A DNA stretch of 21,503 nucleotides from Pseudomonadota bacterium (GCA_023438785.1 JAEXQJ010000325.1:1-21503), one strand, 5' to 3'; positions 1 through 8,406 are shown, counted from the stretch's first letter. The notes: generated from the letters alone by a model not told the origin. Numbers and translations: made by a program.

Positions 1-1788
1 GCGGGCGGCAGCGGCGAGCCGGGGGCGCTCTATGTCGCCCCGGACGGCGACGACTCCAATCCGGGGACGCTCTCCCAACCGCTGCGCACCCTGGCCAAGG
101 CGAGGGATCTGGTGCGCACAAAGAACAGCGGCATGACCGCCGACCTGAACGTCTACGTGCGCGGCGGGACGTACCAGCAGACGAGCACTCTGAGCTTCGG
201 CAGCGCGGACTCGGGCAGCGGTGGCTTCTACGTGAAATACGTGGCGTACCCCGGCGAGCGGCCGCTCATCACGGGCGGAAAGCCCATCACGGGCTGGCAG
301 GTGTCGGACGCGACCAACAACATCTACTCGGCGAGTGCGGGCAGCACGGCCTTCCGGCAGCTCTACGTCAACGGCGTCAAGGCCATCCGAGCCCGCACGC
401 CGAACCTCGGGGCCAACAATGTCGCAAATTTCAACCGGCTTTCGGGCTGGGACAAGAATGCGCACAACGTTCAGGTCCCGAGTTCGGCCGTCGGGAACTG
501 GAAGAATCTCAACCAGGTCGAGATGCACATCATGATCGCCTGGGCGGACAGTGTCCTGCGTATCGCGTCCATCTCGACGACGGGCAACACCGCCCACGTG
601 AAGTTCCAAGCCGACGAGGACGCCATCGTCTTCGTGCGGCCCAACCCGCGGATGGACCAGGTCGGCTGGGGAGCGGGACGCGCCTACTACTTCGAGAACG
701 CGATCGAGTTCCTGGATCAGCCCGGCGAGTGGTACCTCGACGAGACGACCAACACCGCATTTTACAAGCCGCGATCCGGCGAGGACATGGCGACGGCCAC
801 CGTCGTGGTGCCCATGGTCGAGACCATCCTGAGCGTGAAGGGCGCGAGCACGTCGGAGCAGGCCAGCTATCTCTGGTTCCAGGGATTGACCTTCGCTCAT
901 TCGACGTACATGCGTCCGAGCGAGCATGGTTTTCTCGATGGGCAGGCGTTCCAGTACAACCTGACGGCCAAGGCCAACAACGACCAGACGGTTGGCAGGC
1001 CACCGGCCGGTGTCAGTGTCGCGAACGCCAACCACATCCGCTTCGAGCGGAACCTGTTCACGCAGATGGGCGCCACGGGGCTCGACTTCGTCTCGGGCAC
1101 GCACGACGACATGATCATCGGAAATGCCGTTACGGACATTGCCGGGAACGGCATCTCAATTGGCAAGTTCACGGCGAGCGAGACCACCGAGTTCCACATT
1201 CCCTATAATCCGGCTGACAAGAATGAGGTCTGCACGCGGGACACGGTGAACAACAACTACATCGATCGCGTGACGACCGAATTCCAGGGCGGTGTCGGAA
1301 TCGCGGCTGGCTACCCGGCATATCTCACGGTGGAACACAACGAGGTCGCGCACACGAACTACACGGCGATCTCTGTCGGGTACGGCTGGACAGGCACGCC
1401 GAACCCGATGACCAACAACAAGATCAACTACAACGACATCCACCACGTGAATGAGATCCTGACCGATGGGGGAGCGATCTACACGTTGTCCAATCAGGGC
1501 ACGGGCTCCGAGATTCAGTACAACCACATTCACGACTACTCGTGCAGCAAATGGGCCGACTATGGATGTAATGGGCTGTACCTGGATGAGAAGACGTCCG
1601 GGTACACCGTCGCCCACAACGTCATGGTCAATTGTCCGACCAACGTCGCGCAGAACCAAACCGGCTCGAACACAATCACGGACAACGGCCCCAATCCGCA
1701 GGGCGCGCAGAACACGATCGCGACGGCCGGACTTGAGTCCAGCTACGCCGACATCAAGAAGCTCACGATTCCTGCTGCCAAGTTCTGA
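1..1788 (+). CDS. Secreted right-handed parallel beta-helix protein, GH141-like (5' partial)
   Basis: The reading frame is open from base 1, so the true start and any signal peptide lie outside the window. The first visible residues are a Gly/Ser linker followed by LYVAPDGDDSNPGT, a typical opening of secreted beta-helix enzymes. The next part reads YVRGGTY, then AYPGERPLITGGKPITGW and FRQLYVNGVKAIRAR, followed by an Asn-rich set of PbH1-type coils (NHIRFERNLF, VEHNEVAHTNYTAI, NKINYNDIHH, IQYNHIHDY, YTVAHNVMVN). This order matches by eye the large glycosidases grouped in GH141 (fucosidase or xylanase activities are known there), with an insert containing GGAIYTLSN and GLYLDE. A polysaccharide substrate is likely; the exact activity cannot be read from the sequence. 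The 3' end overlaps the convergent ClC gene by 26 bases. Confidence 0.85.
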   Translation, partial: AGGSGEPGALYVAPDGDDSNPGTLSQPLRTLAKARDLVRTKNSGMTADLNVYVRGGTYQQTSTLSFGSADSGSGGFYVKYVAYPGERPLITGGKPITGWQVSDATNNIYSASAGSTAFRQLYVNGVKAIRARTPNLGANNVANFNRLSGWDKNAHNVQVPSSAVGNWKNLNQVEMHIMIAWADSVLRIASISTTGNTAHVKFQADEDAIVFVRPNPRMDQVGWGAGRAYYFENAIEFLDQPGEWYLDETTNTAFYKPRSGEDMATATVVVPMVETILSVKGASTSEQASYLWFQGLTFAHSTYMRPSEHGFLDGQAFQYNLTAKANNDQTVGRPPAGVSVANANHIRFERNLFTQMGATGLDFVSGTHDDMIIGNAVTDIAGNGISIGKFTASETTEFHIPYNPADKNEVCTRDTVNNNYIDRVTTEFQGGVGIAAGYPAYLTVEHNEVAHTNYTAISVGYGWTGTPNPMTNNKINYNDIHHVNEILTDGGAIYTLSNQGTGSEIQYNHIHDYSCSKWADYGCNGLYLDEKTSGYTVAHNVMVNCPTNVAQNQTGSNTITDNGPNPQGAQNTIATAGLESSYADIKKLTIPAAKF

Positions 1789-3712
1789 AGCTGGTTTGGC
1801 CGGTCGCGGTCGATTTGACGTCCCAGGCATCGACGGTGCAGTGCAGGGCCACGTCTGCCTCATCGAGCATGCCCACGAGATGCCCTTCGTCGTCGAGGAT
1901 GGGCATGGCGCGCAGCTTGTTGGCCACGAGGCGTTGGGCGGCCGTCTGCATGTCATCCCTGAGGCGCACGAAGACGGGAGGCTGCATGACGTCGGCCGCC
2001 ACCATCCAATCCAACGACTGGAGGTCGTCGGCCAGCGAGCGCAGGGTCGCCATGGTCACCAGGCCGTGGGGGTGGGCTCGCTCGTCCACCACCGGGAAGA
2101 CCTCCTGCCAGGCAGAGCGTGCGCTCTCGTTCTGCATCTCCGCCATCGTGCTGCGCGGGCTGAAGGTCACGAAGGGACGCGCCGCCTGGAAGAGCTTCTC
2201 CACGCGCACGGCCTTGAGCGACTCGCCCCAGTAGTGGTCGCGGTGAGCGGGCGAGAGGGCGGGCGACTCGGCCTGCGCGGGGTAGAGACTGTGGCCGCGC
2301 AGGGCCGCGTAGGACACGCCGAGGGCCAGCATCAACGGCACCAGGAGGTCGTAGTTGCCGGCCAGCTCACAGACCAGGACCAGGGCGCTGAGCGGTACGT
2401 GCGCGATGCCCCCGTAGAAGGCACCCATGCCCACGAGCGCGAAGGCGCCCGGGTCGATGCGCGGATCCTGCAGAAGGAGCTGGAGGGCTCGGCCGAACGC
2501 CCCGCCGAAAAGGCCGCCAATGGCCAGCGACGGCGCGAAGTCGCCCGCGCTGCCGCCTGAGCCGATGGTCAGGGACGACGCGAGCAGCTTGCCGAGCGAC
2601 AACAGAAAGAGCAGGGCCACCGCGGTCCAGCCACCTGGCAGCCAGTGCGTGCCCGAGATGGCCATCTGAACCGCGCCGTAACCCCCACCCAGGATGCCCA
2701 GCCCTTGCCCGGGCATGCGGATGCGCGTTCCGACCCAGACGATCACAGGAACGAAGAGGACTCCCAGGGCCAGGCCGCCCAGCGCGGGCCGGGCCCAATC
2801 GGCGACCGGAATGCGGCGCGAGAGCTGTCGGACGGTAACCAGCGCCTTCACGAAAAGCACAGCCAACCCCGCGACCAGGAGGGCCATCAGGGCGTACCAG
2901 GGGAGATGGGCCGGGTGGAACGGGAAGCGCGCGGCGTGGCCCAAGAGGGTGGTCTCGCCGTAGATGGAGATGACCACCGAATAGGCGACCACGCTGGCGA
3001 TGATGGAGGGCACCAGGGCGTCGGACTCGAACCCGTCGCGGTAGAGGATTTCAACGGCCAACAAGGCGGCCCCGAGCGGGGTTCGGAATACGGCCGCCAT
3101 GCCGGCGGCTACTCCGGCGACCAGGAGGATGCGCCTCTCCCGGCGCCCGACGCGCAGGAGGCGGCCCACCCATGAGCCCAGCGCCCCGCCGACCTGCATG
3201 GTCGGCCCCTCGCGGCCGCCCGCGCCGCCCGTGCCCAAGGTGAGGATGGAGGCGAGCGACTTCACCCAGATCACGCGGCGACGGATGATGCCGGCGCGTT
3301 CGTGGAAGGCCTCGATCATGGCGTTGCCGCCGCCGCCACGCGCCTCCGTCGCCAGTCGGGTGACGAGTCCGCAGGCTAGGCCGCCCAGGGCAGGGAGCAG
3401 GACCAGCAACCAGGGGCGAAACGGGGTGCCCTCGGCCGAGGCGACCACGCGTTCGCCGTGGGCGCGCAGGGGAATGTATCCGGTGAGTCCCTCCAGCAAG
3501 ACCCGCTGAAAGAGCTCCAGCCCGCCGAACAGGAGGGCACCCGCCAAGCCGGCCGTCAGGCCCACGAGGGCCGCGTGCAGGAGGGTGCGGCCCACGAAGC
3601 GAAGGTCCGGGGGCGCCAGGTCCATCAGCATCAAAGGCAAGGATGCGGGGTGGCTTCGCCAGCGGCGCCAGACAGCGGACAAGCGGGACATGGCTGCGTT
3701 CTGACCCACCAT
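1763..3712 (-). CDS. ClC-family chloride channel/antiporter with C-terminal CBS pair
   Basis: The 649-residue membrane protein has the ClC core: GREGP at 166-170 with the gating glutamate E168, GSGGSAGDFAPS at 384-395, and a conserved Tyr at 454 in GNYDLLVP. Residues about 503-630 form two CBS domains (EVFPVVDERAHPHGLV and MPILDDEGHLVGML), usually nucleotide-sensing regulators. Two deviations are visible by eye alignment to E. coli ClcA. The first anion-binding motif GSGIPE reads GGGNAM (selectivity Ser replaced by Gly), and the internal proton glutamate position (E203) appears to be Ile222. Proton coupling and anion choice may therefore differ from ClcA. The start is uncertain: ATG 3712 or ATG 3691, neither with a good ribosome site. 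It lies downstream of the chemoreceptor on the same strand, about 120 bases away, so cotranscription is possible. Confidence 0.93.
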   Translation of the reverse strand: MVGQNAAMSRLSAVWRRWRSHPASLPLMLMDLAPPDLRFVGRTLLHAALVGLTAGLAGALLFGGLELFQRVLLEGLTGYIPLRAHGERVVASAEGTPFRPWLLVLLPALGGLACGLVTRLATEARGGGGNAMIEAFHERAGIIRRRVIWVKSLASILTLGTGGAGGREGPTMQVGGALGSWVGRLLRVGRRERRILLVAGVAAGMAAVFRTPLGAALLAVEILYRDGFESDALVPSIIASVVAYSVVISIYGETTLLGHAARFPFHPAHLPWYALMALLVAGLAVLFVKALVTVRQLSRRIPVADWARPALGGLALGVLFVPVIVWVGTRIRMPGQGLGILGGGYGAVQMAISGTHWLPGGWTAVALLFLLSLGKLLASSLTIGSGGSAGDFAPSLAIGGLFGGAFGRALQLLLQDPRIDPGAFALVGMGAFYGGIAHVPLSALVLVCELAGNYDLLVPLMLALGVSYAALRGHSLYPAQAESPALSPAHRDHYWGESLKAVRVEKLFQAARPFVTFSPRSTMAEMQNESARSAWQEVFPVVDERAHPHGLVTMATLRSLADDLQSLDWMVAADVMQPPVFVRLRDDMQTAAQRLVANKLRAMPILDDEGHLVGMLDEADVALHCTVDAWDVKSTATGQTSFRTWQQES

Positions 3713-3806
3713 ACGCGCACAGGCGCGCCTTCGAAAGCGCGGTTCTCGAAATCGGCTCGGGGCCTCCTTGCGTCGTGCTCACAACTCTGCGTCGACGCCC
3801 TGCGAG

Positions 3807-3824
3807 CGCGGTCCGCGGACCGCG
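3807..3824. repeat. Perfect 18-bp palindrome between chemoreceptor and ClC genes
   Basis: CGCGGTCCG is followed directly by its reverse complement CGGACCGCG. It lies 6 bases past the chemoreceptor stop codon and about 95 bases upstream of the ClC start. It has no unpaired loop and no T-run, so it is a poor intrinsic terminator. It could be a transcript-end hairpin or a protein-binding site for the ClC gene; the sequence alone does not decide. Confidence 0.5.
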
Positions 3825-3830
3825 TTCAGG

Positions 3831-6521
3831 TCACAAGGCCCGGGGCTGGTGCGCGACCGAGGGTGGTGCGTGCGGCACCCGCGCGGCCCGGGGATCCTGG
3901 CTTGTCTCGACGGGCGCCAGCGAGAACTGGGCCAGCGACTCGGCCAATCCGACCGCCTGTTCCGACAGGTGCAGGGCCGCCGATGAGAACTGGTTGGCCG
4001 CGGAGGCGTTCCTCTGCACGACCTGGTCGACCTCGCGCACGCTCTCCTTGATAGAGCGAATTCCCTCGGCCTGGGTCTGGCTCGACTTGACGATGTCGGA
4101 GATCAGGTTGGTGACCTGTTGCACCGACTCGACGATGCGCGCCAGTTGGACACCGACCCCGTTGGAAGTGACCTCGCCCTCGCTGGCCTGCCGGATGGAA
4201 CCGTTGATGAGGCCCTCGGTCTTCATGGCTGCATCCTTGGAGCGCAAGGCCAGCCGTCGGACCTCCTCGGCGACGACCGCGAAGCCTCGGCCCGCCTCGC
4301 CGGCGCGCGCGGCCTCCACCGACGCGTTGAGGGCCAGCAGATTGGTCTGGAAGGCAATCTCGTTAATGTCCTTGATGATCTGCGATGTGCTCTCGGCAGA
4401 GCCGCGGATCCTGCGCATGGCCTCGGTCAGCTCGCGCATGCTGTCCGCGCCGGTGCGGGCCGCGGAGTCGGCGCTGGCCGCGACTCGATTGGCCTCCTGG
4501 GCCTGGCGGGCGCACTCCTGAGCCGTGCCAGACATGTCTTCCAGCCGCCTGGATGTGGTCTGGATGGCGGTGGCCTGGGCGTCCGCGCCGTGCGCCACCT
4601 CTCGGCTGCCCGCGCTGATCTGCTCCGATGCGGCGGACACCTGGGACACCGACTCCGCCACCGCATTCAGCGTGGCGTTCAAGGCCGCAAGCGAGGCATT
4701 GAGCGAGTGGAGCATGACGGCGTGCTCACCCGCGAAACGCGTGCTGGCGTGGGTGCTTAGGTCGCGCTTCTCCAGACGCTGGAGAGCCGCCGCTGTCTCG
4801 CGAATGGGTGCGGACACCGCGTCCAGGGTCTGGTTCATGCCCTCGACGATGCGGCGGAATTCGTTCTGGTGTTGGGAGGCATCGACCCGCGTGGCGAGTT
4901 GGCCCTCTGCCGCGGCCTTGGAAAGCGCCTGCACGTCGCTCACCAGGCGGTCGATGGCTTCGATGCAGGTATTGATGCTGCCGCGAATGGCCTCGTAGTC
5001 GCCCTGGTATGTCTCCTGAATTTTGGGTGGAATGTCGCCGCGGGCGATGCGCTCGAAGTAGGCCGAGGCCCCCTGAATGCGTTCCACCACGGCATCCAGG
5101 GTGCGGTTCATGCCTTCGATGATGGAGCGGAAGCTCCCCGGGAAGCGCGTCTCGTCGCCGCGCACCCGCAGGCGCCCCTCGGCCCCGGCGCGGCTCAAGC
5201 GTTCGGCTTCCTCCACCAGGCCGCGAATGGCGTGCACGGCGGACACCAGCGCGGGGCCGATCTCGTCCTGCTCGTCGATGACCCTCGGTTGAATCGAGAG
5301 GTCTCCGGCTGCCAAGCGCTTGAGGTCGGCGATGACCGCCCCTTGCAGGTGGTCGGCGAACTGATCCATCTGACGGGCCAGCACACCCATCTCGTCGCCG
5401 CGCTGCAGACGCAGGCGCCGGCCCAGGTGGCCGCGCGCCATCTCGCGCAGCATGTCCACCACGGCCTGCAGCGGCTCGGTGATCCCGCGCGCCAGCCGGA
5501 CGGACAAGAAGGTCGCCACTCCGGTCGCCAGGATGATGAGCAGCACCATCCACGTGGGGCGGGTCACCGCCTCGTTCAGCTCGTCGGTGTAGCTGGATGC
5601 GACCACGATCCAATCGAATTCGGGCAGATAGGCGAAGCTGACGAGCTTCTCCCGCGGGGCGCTCTCGCCCTGGTTCTGCCACTCGTAGGTGAGCCGCCCG
5701 TTCTTGGCGGTACACATCTCGCGCACGAAATACCTGCCGTCGGTCGACCGCGCATCGAACAGGCTTTGGCCTTCCGCCTTGGGATGGAGCAGGAGGAGCC
5801 CCTTCGAATCCATGAGAAACGAGTAGCCGGTCTTGCCCAGTCGCGCCGCGTTCACGGTGTCGCGCAGGTCGCTCACCTTGACCAACTCGCGGAATTCGGC
5901 CCGGTACGACGAGGCCGAAATGATCCAATCCCACGGCTCGAAGGCGGTCATGTACAGAGCCTTGGGTCGCTTGACCGCCTCGCCGGGATTGGCCCAGTCG
6001 TATTCGAGATAACCGTCGCGTCGTCTGACCTGCTCCTGGATGAAGTCGTACTTGAGCAGGCTGACATTCACGAGAGCGGCCTTGGGATGCACGCGGATGA
6101 CGCCTTGGCCGTCGAGCACGTAGATGTAGCCGGTCTTGCCGATGGACTGCGAAAGCAGAACACGCTGCGCGGCGGCCTTGGCGTCGGCTTCGCTCATGGC
6201 GCCGCGTTTGAACTCGCCATAGTAATAGCTGACGATGTCGCGGTTCTTTTCCGTGATGCCCCGCAGGTAGTTGCGGATGGAAGCGTCGGCCGTGCTCTGC
6301 ACGGCGTGGACCAGGGTCTCGGTCGTCGTCTTCACCTCGCGGTCGGCACCCTGGCGGACGGCGTTGTGAATCGAGATGAGCAGGAAGACGGAAAAGACGA
6401 CGGTGGCCGCCAGCGTCCACAGGTAGCTGACGAGCAAGCGCCGGCCGATGGGCGCGTCGGACTTCCAGCGTTTGATGCGGCCGCGTAGTCCGGACTCTGC
6501 CTGGGGTGATTCATGAGTCAT
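3831..6521 (-). CDS. Methyl-accepting chemotaxis protein, double Cache, HAMP array
   Basis: The 896-residue chemoreceptor starts at ATG 6521 (MTHESPQAES). A longer in-frame reading upstream to 6650 is rejected because it adds a Pro/Gly/Arg-rich stretch before the membrane anchor. TM1 is at about 29-50. Two periplasmic Cache modules follow, each with GKTGY, an HPKA segment and a WDWI/FDWI strand (about 60-213 and 214-318). TM2 is at about 323-342. HAMP and HAMP-like units run from 343 to about 620, including a visible duplication (FRSIIEGMNRTLDAV at 464 and FRRIVEGMNQTLDAV at 555). The cytoplasmic signalling hairpin is canonical (INEIAFQTNLLALNASVEAA at 719-738, then GRGFAVVAEEVRRLA). The C-terminus ends HQPRAL without an NWETF-type CheR/CheB tether. 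Cache domains suggest sensing of small organic ligands. No cheA or cheW is nearby. Confidence 0.95.
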   Translation of the reverse strand: MTHESPQAESGLRGRIKRWKSDAPIGRRLLVSYLWTLAATVVFSVFLLISIHNAVRQGADREVKTTTETLVHAVQSTADASIRNYLRGITEKNRDIVSYYYGEFKRGAMSEADAKAAAQRVLLSQSIGKTGYIYVLDGQGVIRVHPKAALVNVSLLKYDFIQEQVRRRDGYLEYDWANPGEAVKRPKALYMTAFEPWDWIISASSYRAEFRELVKVSDLRDTVNAARLGKTGYSFLMDSKGLLLLHPKAEGQSLFDARSTDGRYFVREMCTAKNGRLTYEWQNQGESAPREKLVSFAYLPEFDWIVVASSYTDELNEAVTRPTWMVLLIILATGVATFLSVRLARGITEPLQAVVDMLREMARGHLGRRLRLQRGDEMGVLARQMDQFADHLQGAVIADLKRLAAGDLSIQPRVIDEQDEIGPALVSAVHAIRGLVEEAERLSRAGAEGRLRVRGDETRFPGSFRSIIEGMNRTLDAVVERIQGASAYFERIARGDIPPKIQETYQGDYEAIRGSINTCIEAIDRLVSDVQALSKAAAEGQLATRVDASQHQNEFRRIVEGMNQTLDAVSAPIRETAAALQRLEKRDLSTHASTRFAGEHAVMLHSLNASLAALNATLNAVAESVSQVSAASEQISAGSREVAHGADAQATAIQTTSRRLEDMSGTAQECARQAQEANRVAASADSAARTGADSMRELTEAMRRIRGSAESTSQIIKDINEIAFQTNLLALNASVEAARAGEAGRGFAVVAEEVRRLALRSKDAAMKTEGLINGSIRQASEGEVTSNGVGVQLARIVESVQQVTNLISDIVKSSQTQAEGIRSIKESVREVDQVVQRNASAANQFSSAALHLSEQAVGLAESLAQFSLAPVETSQDPRAARVPHAPPSVAHQPRAL

Positions 6522-6656
6522 GAGACAACCCTGGGTTCGACCGGATCGAGGGCCTCCTTGACCACCAGCCAGACCGTGTACGGGCGTGAAGACCGGATGC
6601 TGAGCCGCGCTTTTGCGGTGCGAATCCTTATGGGCCCGACTGGCTCTCATCGGGCG

Positions 6657-7061
6657 ATGAGTTCCGGATTACCGAGCCCGACGCTCCTGTGCATCCTGGT
6701 GGGTGCACCCAACCGCGCCTTGCGGGAGAGACTGGCTGCCACGCTGAGGCAGCAGGGACATGACGTCCTCGAGGCCGCGGACGCCCAAGACATGCGGCAA
6801 CGCCTGGAGGCCGCCCACAAGCCCTTCGACCTCATCCTGTGCGGTGGGCTCCTGGCAGAGGCCGAGGACGCGGAGCTGGCCCAGCGAATCGCCTCACCCA
6901 GTGCCACGCGCGCCTTGGTGCTGGTGCCCACCGGGGGCCTGCTGTCGACCGCCACGCGCGCGCAGCGCCTGGGGGCTGCCGCCGTTCTGCCCGACTTGTC
7001 GGGCCTGGACGAGGTGTGGAACCTCCTGCGCTCCGCCGGTCACTCGGACGCCGAGGCCTGA
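6657..7061 (+). CDS. Receiver-like protein lacking phosphorylation residues
   Basis: The 134-residue protein has the alternating strand/helix pattern of a response-regulator receiver: LLCILVGAPNRALRERLAATL, GHDVLEAADA, FDLILCGG, ALVLVPTGG and LGAAAVLPDLSGLDEV. The acidic pair is replaced by Gly16-Ala17. The phospho-acceptor Asp position is Gly63, and the conserved Lys position reads Pro-Asp at 112-113; only the Thr (92) seems kept. It is therefore probably a pseudo-receiver that binds partners without phosphorylation. There is no output domain. ATG 6657 puts the first strand at the usual distance, but ATG 6630 or 6597 are also in frame and no ribosome site is clear. It is divergent from the chemoreceptor, with about 135 bases between the chosen starts. 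That placement suggests, but does not show, a shared role. Confidence 0.75.
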   Translation: MSSGLPSPTLLCILVGAPNRALRERLAATLRQQGHDVLEAADAQDMRQRLEAAHKPFDLILCGGLLAEAEDAELAQRIASPSATRALVLVPTGGLLSTATRAQRLGAAAVLPDLSGLDEVWNLLRSAGHSDAEA

Positions 7062-7148
7062 AGAATACAGGTAGGCCCGCGCCTCACAGACGGCCGTCAT
7101 TCGAGAGAAGCCACCCTGGGCACCCTGCAACGGGGGCTGGAGTGAGGC

Positions 7149-7196
7149 GTTGCGTCCTTGTTGCATGTGTTGCAGCGGCCGTTGCAACCATGGTTG
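7149..7196 (+). promoter_or_regulatory. Phased GTTGC boxes plus 12-bp palindrome upstream of polysaccharide operon
   Basis: Four direct copies of GTTGC followed by A or G begin at 7149, 7160, 7169 and 7181, roughly one helical turn apart (11, 9 and 12 bases). The last copy runs into a perfect palindrome CAACCATGGTTG at 7185-7196, and an inverted copy GCAAC occurs at 7127-7131. The array is non-coding and lies 60-110 bases upstream of the sigma-54-like element at 7257. That is a usual distance for an activator-binding site. The regulator is not in this window. Confidence 0.45.
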
Positions 7197-7256
7197 TGCC
7201 GCGCCGACCGACGAGGAGCGCGCTGCGAGCACCGGAAAACCCGAGGAGCGTTTGCA

Positions 7257-7272
7257 TGGCATAGGGGTTGCT
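7257..7272 (+). promoter_or_regulatory. Sigma-54-type (-24/-12) promoter candidate
   Basis: TGGCATAGGGGTTGCT fits the TGGCACG-N4-TTGCW consensus at 10 of its 12 defined positions, with the required GG-N10-GC spacing (GG 7258-7259, GC 7270-7271). It stands directly before the first gene of the polysaccharide operon. A problem is that the start of transcription would fall near 7283. That is after the apparent ribosome site TGGAG (7278-7282) and only 6 bases before ATG 7289. Confidence 0.4.
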
Positions 7273-7288
7273 CATCCTGGAGCCATCC

Positions 7289-8383
7289 ATGCTCGGCTCC
7301 TCTGGTGCTCGCCTGCCCCGACGACGATGCGTGGCCGGCGTTGGCGCCGCCGTCCTTCTGGCGTCCTTGAGCGGCACGCCGGCGGCCGCGGGAATCCAGG
7401 CCACGCTGGACACCTCGGTCGCGCGCGATGACTACAACCTGTCCACAACGCATTTCGGTGCTGAGCTGGCCCAGGGCGGGCCTGACCTCGGGTGGCGGCT
7501 GCGCGGGCGTTGGTACGTCTATTCTCTCGATCGAGATTTGGTGGGAATCCGATCCTTCTCGGGCGCGGAGCCCGCCGCGGAGCTGGGCGCCCATTGGCTT
7601 TCGGGATCCTGGTGGCTGTCCGGGACGGCTGGGCTGCAGGGGACGTTGAGCAGCGCGGATGCGGTCGGCAACGTGGTACTGGCGCGCGCTCTTGCCTTGG
7701 ACGAGGGGACGCTCACGCCTCGCGTGGACGTGGGGCGGCGGCCGCTGGCCCTGTCCTCCTTGCCGCTGTCGCTGGGCCTGAAGGCGTACGGCGTGGAAGG
7801 CGCGCTGGCCTGGCGTTCGCCAGGGTGGATCGGCGAGCTCGCTGGTCGCGTGGACTGGTGGGATGCGACGACCGTCGAAGGGCGCGTAGAGAATCCGGCG
7901 CTGGCGACCATTCCGGCCAATCGACGCACCCTGGCCTCCGCCTATCTGATCTCACAGGGATGCTGGCTGCAGGGGGGATTGCTGGCCAAGGTACAAAACG
8001 GCCAGCGCAACACCCTGTTGGCCACGCAGACCACGCCTGACTACGCGTACACCTGGTATCCGATCAGCATGCCCGTATGGGCTTGGGAGGCGGCGGCCAT
8101 CGGTCGCGTGACCGGCCGACCTTTCGCCAGCCTGCAGGCGCTGCTGCAGGTCCAGATACCCTTCGTGTCGCGCGAGATGCGCCAATGGGAGTGGGCTGAG
8201 CAGTGGGCGTGGGGGACCGCGGCCTGGGAGGCGAAAGCTGAATTGACCTGGGACATGACCGAGACCGCCCAGGTCACGTTCGGCGGTGTTCTGTTCGCTA
8301 AGCCGTGGTCGAACTGGGACGTGAGCGGCGGCGACGGCTATCGGCAAATCTCGTTGCAGGCGGGGATTACGCAACGGCTTTGA
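7289..8383 (+). CDS. Outer-membrane beta-barrel candidate of the polysaccharide operon
   Basis: The 364-residue protein begins with an Arg-rich signal peptide (LPRRRCVAGVGAAVLLASLSG, cleavage likely after PAAA near residue 34). The rest is an alternating polar/hydrophobic pattern rich in Trp, Tyr and Gly with many short strands (WRLRGRWYVYSL, GSWWLSGTAGLQG, AYLISQGCWLQGGLLAKVQNG, QISLQAGITQRL). This fits a barrel of roughly 14-18 strands, although the last residue is Leu instead of the usual Phe. I do not recognise the family with certainty. ATG 7289 is chosen over the earlier in-frame 7268 because TGGAG lies 6 bases upstream and the signal peptide then has normal length. As first gene of the operon with a separate TPR protein, it could be the export pore, as AlgE is for alginate or the BcsC barrel for cellulose. 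Confidence 0.7.
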   Translation: MLGSSGARLPRRRCVAGVGAAVLLASLSGTPAAAGIQATLDTSVARDDYNLSTTHFGAELAQGGPDLGWRLRGRWYVYSLDRDLVGIRSFSGAEPAAELGAHWLSGSWWLSGTAGLQGTLSSADAVGNVVLARALALDEGTLTPRVDVGRRPLALSSLPLSLGLKAYGVEGALAWRSPGWIGELAGRVDWWDATTVEGRVENPALATIPANRRTLASAYLISQGCWLQGGLLAKVQNGQRNTLLATQTTPDYAYTWYPISMPVWAWEAAAIGRVTGRPFASLQALLQVQIPFVSREMRQWEWAEQWAWGTAAWEAKAELTWDMTETAQVTFGGVLFAKPWSNWDVSGGDGYRQISLQAGITQRL

Positions 8384-8406
8384 GCCATTCACGAGGAGTC
8401 GGACTC

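Noticed and set aside
4869..6488. Long plus-strand open frame of 539 codons opposite the chemoreceptor
   Set aside because: It lies wholly inside the antisense of a gene with canonical motifs; its composition is that of a high-GC shadow frame.
7150..7431. Open frame with a Cys-rich beginning (MRPCCMCCSGRC)
   Set aside because: The Cys codons come from the repeated GTTGC boxes, the frame runs into the barrel gene in another frame, and there is no ribosome site.
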